Below, in pieces: positions 49,532 to 58,631 of a stretch of 64,000 nt of DNA (positions are counted from its first letter, which is position 1; every line of letters starts with the position of its first letter). Source of the stretch: Streptomyces colonosanans (GTDB lineage Bacteria > Actinomycetota > Actinomycetes > Streptomycetales > Streptomycetaceae); contig NZ_MLYP01000058.1 of NCBI RefSeq assembly GCF_001866645.1, positions 124,001 to 188,000 of the forward strand, written 5' to 3'. The notes under the pieces are model-generated. The model was not told the DNA's origin. It worked only from the letters and a program-made list of their open reading frames with translations, and ran no database searches. A program made the position numbers and the translations under genes.

Positions 49532-50080
49532 GTGCCTGAGACTCGTGGATATCTCGCCGAGGGCCCCCGCGTGGGCATACGCGCCTTCACCTACGAGGAC
49601 GGAGCCGAGTTCACCGCCCGGGTGCGGGAGAGCAAGGACCTGCACCATCCGTGGCTGTTCCCGCCGACCAGCGCCGAGGCCTACGCCGCGTACGCGGGCC
49701 GTCTCATCGAGGAGCCGACGAAGGCCGGGTTCCTGGTGTGCGAGAAGGACGGCAGCGGAGCCATCGCCGGGTTCATCAACATCAACAACATCGTCGACGG
49801 CGGTTTCCGGTGCGGGGCGCTCGCGTACGGCGCTTTCGCATACGCGGCGGGGCGCGGGCTGATGACCGAGGCGCTCGACCTCGTGGTGCGGTACGCGTTC
49901 GGGCCGATGGGGCTGCACCGGCTGGAGATCAACGCGCAGCCCGGCAACGCCGCCTCGATAGCACTCGCCCGCCGCTGCGGCTTCCGGCTGGAAGGGTTCT
50001 CACCGAACATGATCTACATCGACGGTGCCTGGCGCGACCACGAACGCTGGGCCATCACCGCCGAGATGGTGGGGAGTTGA
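49532..50080 (+). CDS. GNAT family N-acetyltransferase (RimJ/RimL-like)
   Basis: 182 residues. RimJ-type features: VGIRAFTYEDGAEFTARVRE, IAGFININNIVDGGFRCGAL, YAAGRGLMTEALDLVVRYAF (acetyl-CoA loop), LHRLEINAQPGNAASIALAR and RCGFRLEGFSPNMIYIDGAW. This subgroup acetylates protein N-termini or antibiotics; the acceptor is unknown. GTG start. Likely in one unit with the small membrane protein gene. Confidence 0.88.
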   Translation: MPETRGYLAEGPRVGIRAFTYEDGAEFTARVRESKDLHHPWLFPPTSAEAYAAYAGRLIEEPTKAGFLVCEKDGSGAIAGFININNIVDGGFRCGALAYGAFAYAAGRGLMTEALDLVVRYAFGPMGLHRLEINAQPGNAASIALARRCGFRLEGFSPNMIYIDGAWRDHERWAITAEMVGS

Positions 50081-50085
50081 GCCCG

Positions 50086-50293
50086 ATGCGTACCCTCGTC
50101 GTCCTGGACGCCCCCTCCAGCCTGGGCTCTCCCCGATGAACTCCTCGCGCTGCTGAGCCCGTTGCTTGCCTCCCCGCAATGCGTCGGCCTCAACATCACC
50201 ATCTACGACCCCGATCTGGACCCGGAAGGCACGGCCGGGGCGCTGTTGACGGACATCGTCGTGTCCGCGTTTGCGTCCTTTGCCCAATCCTGA
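50086..50293 (+). pseudogene. arginase-family gene with large internal deletion
   Basis: The first codons read MRTLVVLDAPSSLG, a usual start of Streptomyces arginase-family proteins. After a junction near 50130 the sequence resumes in another frame with DELLALLSPLLASPQCVGLN, then ITIYDPDLDPEGTAGALLTD, matching the C-terminal end of the same family. About 200 central residues, including the metal site, are missing. The short first frame stops at 50139. An in-cis deletion of one gene explains both ends. Confidence 0.6.
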
Positions 50294-50332
50294 CGGCACG
50301 GCCCCTGGTCGGCTCGGCGAAGGCCGGGTTCC

Positions 50333-52306
50333 ATGGCGATCGTGACGATGATCCGACGTGACGTACTGACGCTGCCCGCCGCGGAGCTGGGGCCGGACAA
50401 TCCGCTACCCCCGCTGCGTCCGCTCGACGAGATGCACCGCATCGAGGACCGGGACAAGGAGGATCTGCCGGGCGACATGGCCCGGCAGATCGGCTACGCG
50501 CCCCTGCACAGCCTGCTGCCCGTGCGGGTCCGGGACGGCTACGGCAGGACGCGGGCACCCCGCGACATCGACACCCTCGTGATCGAGAACGACCGGCTGC
50601 GCGCCACCGTCCTGCCCGGTCTCGGCGGGCGGATCGCCTCGCTGTACCACAAGCCGACCGGCCGTGAACTGCTGTACCGCAACCCGGTGTTCCAGCCCGC
50701 CTGCTTCGCGCTCAACGGGGCCTGGTACTCCGGCGGCATCGAGTGGAACATCGGCGCCACGGGCCACACCACCCTCTCCTGCTCGCCCCTGCACGCGGCC
50801 CGCGTCACCGCGCCCGACGGGGGAGAGATGCTGCGCCTGTGGGAGTGGGAGCGCCTGCGCGACCTGCCCTTCCAGGTCGATCTCTGGCTTCCGGAGGGCT
50901 CCGACTTCCTGTACGTCGGCGTCCGCGTGCGCAATCCGCACGAGCGGCCCGCGCCGGTGTACTGGTGGTCGAACATCGCGGTGCCCGAGGAGTGCCGGGT
51001 CCTGGCGCCCGCGGAGGAGGCGTACCACTTCGGGTACGAGCGCCGCCTGCGTCGCGTACCGGTGCCGTCGTACGACGCCGTGGACCGCACGTACCCCCTG
51101 AACAGCGTCCACCCGGCCGACTACTTCTACGAGGTGCCCGACGGGCGGCGCCGCTGGATCGCCGCGCTCGACGAGAACGGCCACGGGCTGGTGCAGACGT
51201 CGACCGATGTGCTGCGCGGACGGAAGCTGTTCGTATGGGGCACCGGGACCGGCGGGCGCCGCTGGCAGGAGTGGCTCACCGAGCCGGGCACCGGCGGCTA
51301 CTGCGAGATCCAGGCCGGACTCGCCCGCACCCAGCTGGAACACGTACGGCTGGACGCCGAGAGCGAGGTGTCGTGGCTGGAGGCGTACGGGCCGCTGAGC
51401 GCGCGGCGGGAGGGGGAGTGGGCGGCCGTCGTCCGCGGAGCCGAGGCAGGGCTCGACGCAGTCCTTCCGCGCGCGGAGGTCGAGGCCGCCTACGCGGCGT
51501 GGAGGCCCTGCGCCGACACCGAACCCGGTGAGACGCTCGCCGTGGGCTCCGGCTGGGGTGCGCTCGAAGTGCTGCGCACCGGCGACAAGTTGCCGGGTAC
51601 GCCCTTTGAGGAGTCGACGCTCGGCGACGCTCAGACGCCGTGGCTTCAGCTGCTGCGGTCAGGGTCCTTCCCCGAGCCGCGGCGGGTCACCCCGTCCGGT
51701 GAGACGCTCGTCGCCCCGCACTGGCGGGACATGCTGGAGAGTGCCCCCGCCCAGCCATTGACGGAGTATCACCTCGGCGTCGCCCAGTGGCATGCGGGTG
51801 ACCGGGCGCAGGCGGTGCGCAGTTGGGAGCGTGCCCTCCAACTGTCGACATCCAGCTGGCGGTTGCTTCGCTGTCTCGCTGTGGCCGATCGGGAGGCCGA
51901 CCACCACGAGCGCGCCGCCGACCGGTATGCCGAGGCCTTCGACGACCTTTGTCAGGAACGGCGCGACGACGGGGAGAGCTGGACAGCCGCCACGGCGGCG
52001 CTCGGCCACGAGGCGATCGAGGCGCTTGTCGCGACAGGGCGCATCACGGACGCGCGCGCTGTGTGGCACCGCCTCCACCCCGCGACGCGCCGACGCGGCC
52101 GGTTCCGGCTGATCGAGGCCCGGCTGCTGCTCGCGGAGGGGAAGCGGGAGGCGGCGCGAGCCGTCTTCGACGCGGGGTTCGAGGTGGCGGACCTGAGGGA
52201 GGGCGCGGAGTCGATCGGCGAGCTGTGGGCCCGGATCACCGACGAGCCGCTGCCGGCGCACTATGACTTCCGGATGCGGCCCGGGCACGACGACCGGCCG
52301 GCGTGA
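50333..52306 (+). CDS. DUF5107 domain protein with TPR region
   Basis: 657 residues. The front ~380 form a galactose-mutarotase-like beta fold of the DUF5107 kind: LVIENDRLRATVLPGLGGRI, ELLYRNPVFQPACFALNGAW, GGIEWNIGATGHT, RVRNPHERPAPVYWWSNIAV and PDGRRRWIAALDENGHGLVQ. The rear ~250 contain tetratricopeptide-like helices (AQWHAGDRAQAVRSWERALQ, DRYAEAFDDLCQER). Likely carbohydrate-related; no reaction is assigned. Cytoplasmic. It follows the arginase remnant, and its ATG could also be five codons later. Confidence 0.82.
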   Translation: MAIVTMIRRDVLTLPAAELGPDNPLPPLRPLDEMHRIEDRDKEDLPGDMARQIGYAPLHSLLPVRVRDGYGRTRAPRDIDTLVIENDRLRATVLPGLGGRIASLYHKPTGRELLYRNPVFQPACFALNGAWYSGGIEWNIGATGHTTLSCSPLHAARVTAPDGGEMLRLWEWERLRDLPFQVDLWLPEGSDFLYVGVRVRNPHERPAPVYWWSNIAVPEECRVLAPAEEAYHFGYERRLRRVPVPSYDAVDRTYPLNSVHPADYFYEVPDGRRRWIAALDENGHGLVQTSTDVLRGRKLFVWGTGTGGRRWQEWLTEPGTGGYCEIQAGLARTQLEHVRLDAESEVSWLEAYGPLSARREGEWAAVVRGAEAGLDAVLPRAEVEAAYAAWRPCADTEPGETLAVGSGWGALEVLRTGDKLPGTPFEESTLGDAQTPWLQLLRSGSFPEPRRVTPSGETLVAPHWRDMLESAPAQPLTEYHLGVAQWHAGDRAQAVRSWERALQLSTSSWRLLRCLAVADREADHHERAADRYAEAFDDLCQERRDDGESWTAATAALGHEAIEALVATGRITDARAVWHRLHPATRRRGRFRLIEARLLLAEGKREAARAVFDAGFEVADLREGAESIGELWARITDEPLPAHYDFRMRPGHDDRPA

Positions 52307-52373
52307 ACCGCCCCTCGGCGGTTGTCCGGCTCGTGGGCGGCAGCCATGTACCGCCGGCCGCCGCCGCGAGCCG

Positions 52374-52727
52374 CTACGCGGCCGGACCGCGATCCGCGTA
52401 CTCGTACACCGAACCGTCCGGGTGCAGCGCGATCAGGTTGCGGCCGACCGGCGTCGCCACCGGGCCCGCCAGGACGCGGGCCCCCGACTCGGTGAGAACA
52501 CGCTGCGCCTCGTCGACGTCCTTCACCGCGATCGTGGCCGTGACCTTGCGCAGGATCTCGATCTCGGCCTCGGGCCCGCTCATCAGCAGGAAGCAGCCGA
52601 TCGCGGCGACCGACACGCCGCCGCGCTCGAAGCGCAGGGCATGCCCACCCGCCAGTCTCTCGTAGAACGCGACCGAAGCCTCCAGGTCGTCGACGCAGAT
52701 TCGTAGCGTGGCTCCCAGAATTTCCAT
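52374..52727 (-). CDS. VOC (glyoxalase/bleomycin-resistance) superfamily protein
   Basis: 117 residues with two beta-alpha-beta3 halves: LRICVDDLEASVAFYERLAG and TATIAVKDVDEAQRVLTESG, ending RNLIALHPDGSVYEYAD with the usual metal-side Glu. Function could be isomerase, dioxygenase or antibiotic binding; not decided. Convergent with the DUF5107 gene and divergent from the holin-like gene. Confidence 0.85.
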   Translation of the reverse strand: MEILGATLRICVDDLEASVAFYERLAGGHALRFERGGVSVAAIGCFLLMSGPEAEIEILRKVTATIAVKDVDEAQRVLTESGARVLAGPVATPVGRNLIALHPDGSVYEYADRGPAA

Positions 52728-52865
52728 GCGGGAAAGCCTAGTTGGGGCCGGTCGGGTAGGTGATCGTTTCGGTCGGATCCCGGAACGGCCCGGTCCGGCC
52801 GGTGTGCGGCGTGTGAGGCCGTGTGCGCGGTGTTATGCCCGCCGGTGCCTGGGTACCCGGCGGGC

Positions 52866-53345
52866 ATGAACCGTATGGATCACCTGGAACATCTGGACAA
52901 GGGCGTGGTCGACGAGCTGGCGCAGGTGGCCCGTGAAGTCGTGCGCGACGAGTTGCGCGAGCAGTCGCGCAAGCAGCGTCGCGCGGCAATGCTGTACGCC
53001 TCCTCCGGGGCCGCCGGCCTGTACACGGGCGCCGCGTTGGCCCTCGCCGTCGGTCTGGCTCTGGCGCTGAGCCTGCCCGGCTGGGCCGCCGCGCTGGTCA
53101 CGGCGGTACTGCTGGGTGGGGCCGCCTATCTGCTGCGTCGGCAGGCCCGCTCCGCCGGCGGGCACGGCGGCATGCCTCGGAGTGCCGAGGGTCCTGTCCT
53201 CGGCGGCACCCAGCCCACGCGGGCGGCGGGCCGACCCGGAGTACCGGGTACGGGCCCGTCGGCGTCCGGCATCCCCGGTCGTCCCGCGCCGGGATCCTCG
53301 CGGCCGGGAGCGGACCCCGAGGACCCGCGCCACCGGGCCCGGTGA
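52866..53345 (+). CDS. phage-holin-like membrane protein
   Basis: 159 residues. An amphipathic front (LDKGVVDELAQVAREVVRDE) leads to two close hydrophobic helices (AAGLYTGAALALAVGLALAL; WAAALVTAVLLGGAAYLL). This is the layout of the Phage_holin_3_6 group of chromosomal actinobacterial proteins, not a real phage gene. A Gly/Pro/Arg-rich disordered tail of ~55 residues follows. No phage genes lie nearby. Followed by a hairpin. Confidence 0.7.
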   Translation: MNRMDHLEHLDKGVVDELAQVAREVVRDELREQSRKQRRAAMLYASSGAAGLYTGAALALAVGLALALSLPGWAAALVTAVLLGGAAYLLRRQARSAGGHGGMPRSAEGPVLGGTQPTRAAGRPGVPGTGPSASGIPGRPAPGSSRPGADPEDPRHRAR

Positions 53346-53399
53346 GTGACCATGATCAGGGCCCGGCTGGGAGGGCACGGGCCATCGCCAACGCGAGTC

Positions 53400-53420
53400 G
53401 GTGGCCCGGTCCGGGCCACC
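53400..53420. terminator. hairpin after the holin-like gene
   Basis: GGTGGCCCGG-T-CCGGGCCACC, a perfect 10-bp inverted repeat 54 nt past the stop. Confidence 0.6.
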
Positions 53421-53439
53421 GCCGCCCGGGTCCGTTCCC

Positions 53440-53483
53440 GAACGCCGTAGTGGCGTGTCAGGAACGCCGTACTGTCGTGTCAG
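53440..53483. repeat. tandem 22-bp repeat upstream of transketolase
   Basis: Two adjacent 22-bp units beginning GAACGCCGTA and ending CGTGTCAG, 20 of 22 bases alike, about 130-170 nt before the transketolase ATG. Regular spacing of two helical turns suggests paired protein-binding sites. Confidence 0.5.
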
Positions 53484-53611
53484 GCCGCCCGGTCGGGCCT
53501 GCCTGACCCTGGACACGCCTGGCCGGAACGGGCCCGCCCACCCGGACCACCCGAGATCCCCACTCTCGGCTCGCTTCGAACGGGGGCGCCGCCTGGTACG
53601 GAGGAACGCTC

Positions 53612-55456
53612 ATGATCACCCGTCACCTCATCGATCTGGCTCAGCAGTTGCGCGTTGACAGCGTCCGCGCAGCCGCCGTGGCCGACTCCGGGCACCCCAC
53701 CTCCTCGATGTCCGCCGCGGACCTGATGGCCGTCCTGCTGGCCCACCACCTCCGCTATGACTTCGAACGCCCCGCCCACCCCGCGAACGACCGGTTCATC
53801 CTGTCCAAAGGACATGCCTCACCCCTCCTGTACGCCGCCTACCGGGCCGCCGGGGCGATCAACGAGACCGAGCTGCTCACCTTCCGCAAGCTCGGCAGCC
53901 GCCTCGAAGGACACCCCACGCCCCGCCGGCTGCCCTGGGTGGAGACGGCCACCGGATCGCTCGGGCAGGGCCTGCCCATCGGCGTCGGCGTCGCCCTGGC
54001 CGGGCAACGACTCGACCGCACCGGCTACCGCGTCTGGGTGCTGTGCGGCGACAGCGAACTGGCCGAGGGATCCGTGTGGGAGGCCGCCGAGCACGCCGGG
54101 TACGAGCACCTCGACAACCTGACCGCGATCGTCGACGTCAACCGGCTCGGCCAGCGCGGCCCCACCCGCCACGGCCACGACCTGGACGCGTACGCACGCC
54201 GCTTCCAGGCCTTCGACTGGCACGCCATCGAGGTCGACGGGCACGACGTCGACGCCATCGACCGCGCCTACACCGAGGCCGAGTCCACCACCGGACGGCC
54301 CACCGTGATCCTCGCCCGCACGCTCAAGGGCAAGGGCGTCGGCGCGGTCCAGGACCGCGAGGGCCTGCACGGCAAGCCGCTGCCGGATCCCGCGGAGGCG
54401 ATCGCGGAACTCGGTGGCGTACGCGACCTGCGCGTCGAGGTTCAGCCGCCGCCCGCCGCCCGCATGCTGCACACCGGGCAGGGCGGCCATCTGGAGCTGC
54501 CGCGCTACGAGATCGGTGACATGGTCGCCACCCGCGACGCCTACGGGCAGGCGCTCGCCGCACTCGGCAGCGCCCGCGGCGACATCGTCGCCCTCGACGG
54601 CGAGGTCGGCGACTCCACGCGCACCGACTACTTCGCCAAGGAGCACCCCGACCGCTACTTCGAGTGCTACATCGCCGAACAGCTGATGGTCGCCGCTGCC
54701 GTCGGCATGGCGACACGCGGCTGGATGCCCTACGCGTCGACGTTCGCGGCGTTCCTCACCCGCGCCCACGACTTCATCCGCATGGCCTCGATCAGCGGTT
54801 CCGGCATCAACCTCGTCGGCTCGCACGCCGGATGCGCCATCGGCCAGGACGGGCCGTCCCAGATGGGTCTCGAAGACCTCGCGATGTTCCGCTCGGTGTA
54901 CGACTCGACCGTGCTGTACCCGTGCGACGCCAACCAGACCGCCAAGCTCGTCGCCGCGATGGCAGGCCAGGAAGGCATCCGCTACCTGCGCACCTCGCGT
55001 GGGAAGACGCCGGTCATCTATGGGCCCACCGAGGAGTTCCCGGTCGGCGGCAGCAAGGTGCTGCGCGCCTCCTTCAAGGACCGGCTGACGGTCGTCGCCG
55101 CCGGAATCACCGTCCACGAGGCGCTGGCCGCGGCCGACGCCCTCGCCGGGGAGGGCCTGCACCTGCGGGTCATCGACCTGTACTCGGTCAAGCCCGTCGA
55201 CCGCGGCACCCTGCACGAGGCCGCCAACCGCACCGGCTGCCTCCTCACGGTGGAGGACCACCGCGAGGAGGGCGGCCTCGGTGACGCGGTCCTCGACGCC
55301 TTCCTCGACGGACGCCCCCTGCCCCGCCTGGCGCGCCTCGCCGTCCGGACCATGCCGGGCTCCGCGACCCCTGCGCAGCAAGTGCACGCGGCGGGCATCG
55401 ACGCCGAGTCCATCACCGCCGCGGCACGGCTGCTGGTGGAGCACGCCCTCGTGTGA
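53612..55456 (+). CDS. transketolase
   Basis: 614 residues, the shorter form. It exchanges two-carbon ketol units between sugar phosphates with thiamine pyrophosphate. Seen: GHPTSSMSAADLMAVLLAHH, LSKGHASPLLYAAYRAAG, ETATGSLGQGLPIGVGVALA, the TPP/Mg site WVLCGDSELAEGSVWEAAEH to IVDVNRLGQ, and in the second half YIAEQLMVAAAVGMATRGWM (catalytic Glu) and SHAGCAIGQDGPSQMGLED. ACGGAGGAA stands before the ATG. It stands alone, away from the main pentose-phosphate genes, so it is probably an extra copy with its own control. Confidence 0.92.
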   Translation: MITRHLIDLAQQLRVDSVRAAAVADSGHPTSSMSAADLMAVLLAHHLRYDFERPAHPANDRFILSKGHASPLLYAAYRAAGAINETELLTFRKLGSRLEGHPTPRRLPWVETATGSLGQGLPIGVGVALAGQRLDRTGYRVWVLCGDSELAEGSVWEAAEHAGYEHLDNLTAIVDVNRLGQRGPTRHGHDLDAYARRFQAFDWHAIEVDGHDVDAIDRAYTEAESTTGRPTVILARTLKGKGVGAVQDREGLHGKPLPDPAEAIAELGGVRDLRVEVQPPPAARMLHTGQGGHLELPRYEIGDMVATRDAYGQALAALGSARGDIVALDGEVGDSTRTDYFAKEHPDRYFECYIAEQLMVAAAVGMATRGWMPYASTFAAFLTRAHDFIRMASISGSGINLVGSHAGCAIGQDGPSQMGLEDLAMFRSVYDSTVLYPCDANQTAKLVAAMAGQEGIRYLRTSRGKTPVIYGPTEEFPVGGSKVLRASFKDRLTVVAAGITVHEALAAADALAGEGLHLRVIDLYSVKPVDRGTLHEAANRTGCLLTVEDHREEGGLGDAVLDAFLDGRPLPRLARLAVRTMPGSATPAQQVHAAGIDAESITAAARLLVEHALV

Positions 55457-55800
55457 GGGTTGACTCTCGGGCTTGCAGCGCCCCGGGCCGGTCGGGTTCG
55501 TGCGATCTGGGACGCCGGGTAGGGCGTCGGCGTGCGGGGCCCCCGCTCCACCGGAGTGATGGTTCGGGGGCTCCCCGTCGCCGCTGGCCGTACCCACACG
55601 GCCAGGTCGCCAGGGCTGTCCATCAGCGGCCTCCGGCCGCGGGGGCCTCCCGGGATCGGACCACGGACACGATCCGTGTCGCTGCCCCGGGGTCGAGTAC
55701 GCCGGGGACCAGTGCGCCGGGGACCGTTCGGGGCGCGCGGCCGAGCGGGCTCACCTCCGCTCAGTCCACAGGAACGGTGCGTCACTTGGTCACCGCGATA
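55457..55800. other. gene-free stretch between convergent genes
   Basis: 344 nt after transketolase. Very GC-rich with a small direct repeat (CGCCGGGGACC, twice, near 55710-55735). No hairpin as clear as the other terminators and no gene with convincing composition. Confidence 0.35.
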
Positions 55801-55977
55801 TCATCCGTGCCGCGCTCCGGCCGCGTGCTTGTGGTGGAGCCCCTTGTGGCGGAACAGGAAGCCCAGCAGCCAGATCACGAACACCGCAAGGGCGATCCAC
55901 CACAGCACTTTCACCACGAATCCGACGGCGAACAGGATCACAGCCGCCACCAGCAGGACCAGCAGGATCGGAATCAT
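55801..55977 (-). CDS. small hydrophobic membrane protein
   Basis: 58 residues. Almost entirely membrane-spanning (MIPILLVLLVAAVILFAVGF, WWIALAVFVIWLLGFLFRHK), with a His-rich tail (KGLHHKHAAGARHG). AGGAGG 8 nt before the ATG fixes the start. Similar tiny proteins in Streptomyces are stress-associated, but no role is shown. Downstream of the methyltransferase gene on the same strand, 42 nt beyond its end. Confidence 0.75.
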   Translation of the reverse strand: MIPILLVLLVAAVILFAVGFVVKVLWWIALAVFVIWLLGFLFRHKGLHHKHAAGARHG

Positions 55978-56019
55978 GACGTGCACCTCCTGCGCGCCGA
56001 GTTTCCCGAAAGAGGAGAA

Positions 56020-56835
56020 TCAGACGTCCTTTCGGCAAAGAATTTCGCCGTGCAGGACGGAGAACCAGCCGTCCTCCTGCCGCCCCCATTCCCGCCAGGC
56101 CTCGGCTACGACCCGCAACTGCCCAGCGCTCGCGTGACCGCCCTCGGCGGCCCGGTCCGCGTACGCGGAGGCGAGCGTGCGGTCCGCCCACAGCCCGCTC
56201 CACCAGGCCCGCTCCTCGGCGGTGGCGAAGGTCCAGGTGCTGGAGGTGGCCGTGATGTTCCGCAGGCCGGCCTGCAGCGCCCATGACGTCAGGCGCCGGC
56301 CGGCGTCCGGCTCACCGCCGTTGGCGCGGGCGACCCGCTCGTACAGATCCAGCCAGTCGTCCATGCCCTCGGAGACCGGGTACCACGCCATCGCGGCGTA
56401 GTCCGCATCCCGGACGGCGATGAACCCGCCCGGCCTGGTGACCCGGTACATCTCGCGCAGCGCCTGCACCGGGTCGCCCACATGCTGGAGCACCTGGTGG
56501 GCGTGGACCACGCAGAACGAGTCGTCCGGGTACGCGAGTGCGTGCACATCGGCGACCGCGAAGTCGATGTTGGCGACGCCGCGGGCGGCGGCCGTGTCGC
56601 GGGCCTGTTCCAGGATCGCCGGCGCGTGGTCGACGCCGGTCACATGGCCGTCGGGGACGAGGGCGGCCAGGTCCGCGGTGATGGTGCCCGGTCCGCAGCC
56701 GATGTCCAGGATCCTCATGTGCGGCTCGAGCGAGCCGAGGAGGTACGCCGCCGAGTTGGCGGCCGTCCGCCAGGTGTGCGAGCGCAGCACGGACTCGTGG
56801 TGGCCGTGCGTGTAGACGGCGGTCTCCTTCGGCAT
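56020..56835 (-). CDS. class I SAM-dependent methyltransferase
   Basis: 271 residues. The SAM site is complete: MRILDIGCGPGTITADLAAL (motif I), VTGVDHAPAILEQARDTA, DFAVADVHALAYPDDSFCVV and HAHQVLQHVGDPVQALREMY, MYRVTRPGGFIAV (motif III). The C-terminal ~100 residues form a substrate cap. This UbiE/small-molecule group acts on metabolites; the acceptor is unknown. AAGAGGAAGG is upstream of the ATG. Divergent from the ABC-F gene. Confidence 0.9.
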   Translation of the reverse strand: MPKETAVYTHGHHESVLRSHTWRTAANSAAYLLGSLEPHMRILDIGCGPGTITADLAALVPDGHVTGVDHAPAILEQARDTAAARGVANIDFAVADVHALAYPDDSFCVVHAHQVLQHVGDPVQALREMYRVTRPGGFIAVRDADYAAMAWYPVSEGMDDWLDLYERVARANGGEPDAGRRLTSWALQAGLRNITATSSTWTFATAEERAWWSGLWADRTLASAYADRAAEGGHASAGQLRVVAEAWREWGRQEDGWFSVLHGEILCRKDV

Positions 56836-57011
56836 GACCTTCCTCTTCCCGTCGGACGGGCCCCGAGGCCGCTGCAGCGGGGCGGTACGCGTCACCGTAC
56901 GTGCCCCTGCCGAATGGTGAGACCCCCGTTTTGGAATGTGGACGACCGGATTGTGCCGGAGGGTCGATAATCGTTTGCCTGGACGCCGCACGCCCGCCCA
57001 GAATGCGCCCC

Positions 57012-58631
57012 ATGGGACACCTGGAAGCCGCGCACCTCGAGTACTACCTCCCGGACGGGAGGGCATTGCTGGGGGATGTGTCCTTCCGGGTCGGAGAAGG
57101 CGCCGTCGTCGCGCTCGTCGGGCCCAACGGGGCGGGGAAAACGACCCTGTTGCGCATCATCTCCGGTGAGCTGAAACCACACGGCGGATCCGTCACCACC
57201 AGCGGCGGCCTCGGCGTCATGCGGCAGTTCGTGGGATCCGTACGGGACGAGACGACCGTGCGCGACCTTCTCGTCGCCGTCGCTCCGCCGCGCATCCGCG
57301 AGGCCGCCCGCGCCGTCGACGCCGCCGAGCACGCCGTGATGACCGTCGACGACGAGGCCGCCCAACTGCGGTACGCGCAGGCCCTCGCCGACTGGGCCGA
57401 GGCCCGCGGCTACGAGGCCGAGACCCTGTGGGACATCTGCACCACGGCCGCATTCGGCGTCCCCTACGAGCGGGCTCAGTGGCGCCAGGTCCGCACCCTG
57501 TCCGGGGGTGAGCAGAAGCGGCTGGTCCTCGAGGCGCTGCTGCGCGGCCCCGACGAGGTCCTGCTCCTCGACGAGCCCGACAACTACCTCGACGTACCCG
57601 GGAAACGATGGCTGGAGGAGCGGCTCGCGGAGACCCGCAAGACCGTCCTCTTCGTCTCCCACGACCGGGAGTTGCTCGCCCGCGCCGCCGAGAGGATCGT
57701 CAGCATCGAGCCGGGGCCGGCCGGCGCCGACGCCTGGGTGCACGGCGGGAGCTTCGCCACCTACCACGAGGCCCGCCGCGAGCGGTTCGCGCGGTTCGAG
57801 GAACTGCGCCGCCGCTGGGACGAGAAGCACGCCCAGCTGAAGAAGCTTGTACTGACGCTCCGTCAAGCGGCGGAAAACAGCGCCGACATGGCATCGCGGT
57901 ACCGTGCCGCGCAGACCCGGCTGCGGAAGTTCGAGGAGGCCGGCCCGCCCCCCGAGCCGCCGCGCGAGCAGGACATCACCATGCGGCTCAAGGGTGGCCG
58001 TACCGGCGTTCGGTCGATCACCTGCGAGGGGCTCGAACTCACCGGCCTGATGCGCCCGTTCGACCTGGAGGTGTTCTACGGCGAACGCGTCGCCGTGCTC
58101 GGCTCCAACGGCTCCGGCAAGTCGCACTTCCTGCGCCTGCTGGCCGGCGGCGACGTCGCCCACACCGGGCAGTGGAGGCTCGGCGCCCGGGTCGTTCCGG
58201 GCCACTTCGCCCAGACCCACGCCCACCCCGAGCTGGAGGGCCGCACGCTCCTTGACATCCTGTGGAAGGAGCACTCCCAGGACCGTGGCGCCGCCATGTC
58301 CCGGCTGCGACGCTACGAGCTGACCGGCCAGGCCGAGCAGCCCTTCGAGCGGCTCTCCGGCGGCCAGCAGGCCCGCTTCCAGATCCTGCTCCTGGAGCTG
58401 GAGGGCGCGACCGCGCTGCTGCTCGACGAGCCGACCGACAACCTCGACCTGGAGTCCGCCGAGGCACTCCAGGAAGGTCTCGACGCGTTCGCCGGCACGG
58501 TCCTGGCCGTCACCCACGACCGCTGGTTCGCCCGCTCCTTCGACCGCTACCTCGTCTTCGGGGCCGACGGCCGCGTCCGGGAGACGGCGGAGCCCGTGTG
58601 GGACGAGCGGAGGGTGGAGCGGGCGCGATAG
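57012..58631 (+). CDS. ABC-F family ATP-binding protein
   Basis: 539 residues with two ATPase domains and no membrane segments. Domain 1: GPNGAGKTTLLRIISGELKP (Walker A), LSGGEQKRLVLEALL, LLLDEPDNYLD. Domain 2: GSNGSGKSHFLRLLAGG, LSGGQQARFQILLLE, LLLDEPTDNLD. The linker (FARFEELRRRWDEKHAQLKK onward) is the charged interdomain helix of ABC-F proteins, which act on the ribosome in translation control or antibiotic protection. Its role here is unassigned. The TAG stop overlaps the first base of a ~205-bp inverted-repeat element. Confidence 0.92.
   Translation: MGHLEAAHLEYYLPDGRALLGDVSFRVGEGAVVALVGPNGAGKTTLLRIISGELKPHGGSVTTSGGLGVMRQFVGSVRDETTVRDLLVAVAPPRIREAARAVDAAEHAVMTVDDEAAQLRYAQALADWAEARGYEAETLWDICTTAAFGVPYERAQWRQVRTLSGGEQKRLVLEALLRGPDEVLLLDEPDNYLDVPGKRWLEERLAETRKTVLFVSHDRELLARAAERIVSIEPGPAGADAWVHGGSFATYHEARRERFARFEELRRRWDEKHAQLKKLVLTLRQAAENSADMASRYRAAQTRLRKFEEAGPPPEPPREQDITMRLKGGRTGVRSITCEGLELTGLMRPFDLEVFYGERVAVLGSNGSGKSHFLRLLAGGDVAHTGQWRLGARVVPGHFAQTHAHPELEGRTLLDILWKEHSQDRGAAMSRLRRYELTGQAEQPFERLSGGQQARFQILLLELEGATALLLDEPTDNLDLESAEALQEGLDAFAGTVLAVTHDRWFARSFDRYLVFGADGRVRETAEPVWDERRVERAR

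Noticed and set aside
52866..53345. Holin-like gene as a sign of a prophage
   Set aside because: No endolysin, capsid, tail or integrase genes are near; this protein type is common in actinobacterial chromosomes.
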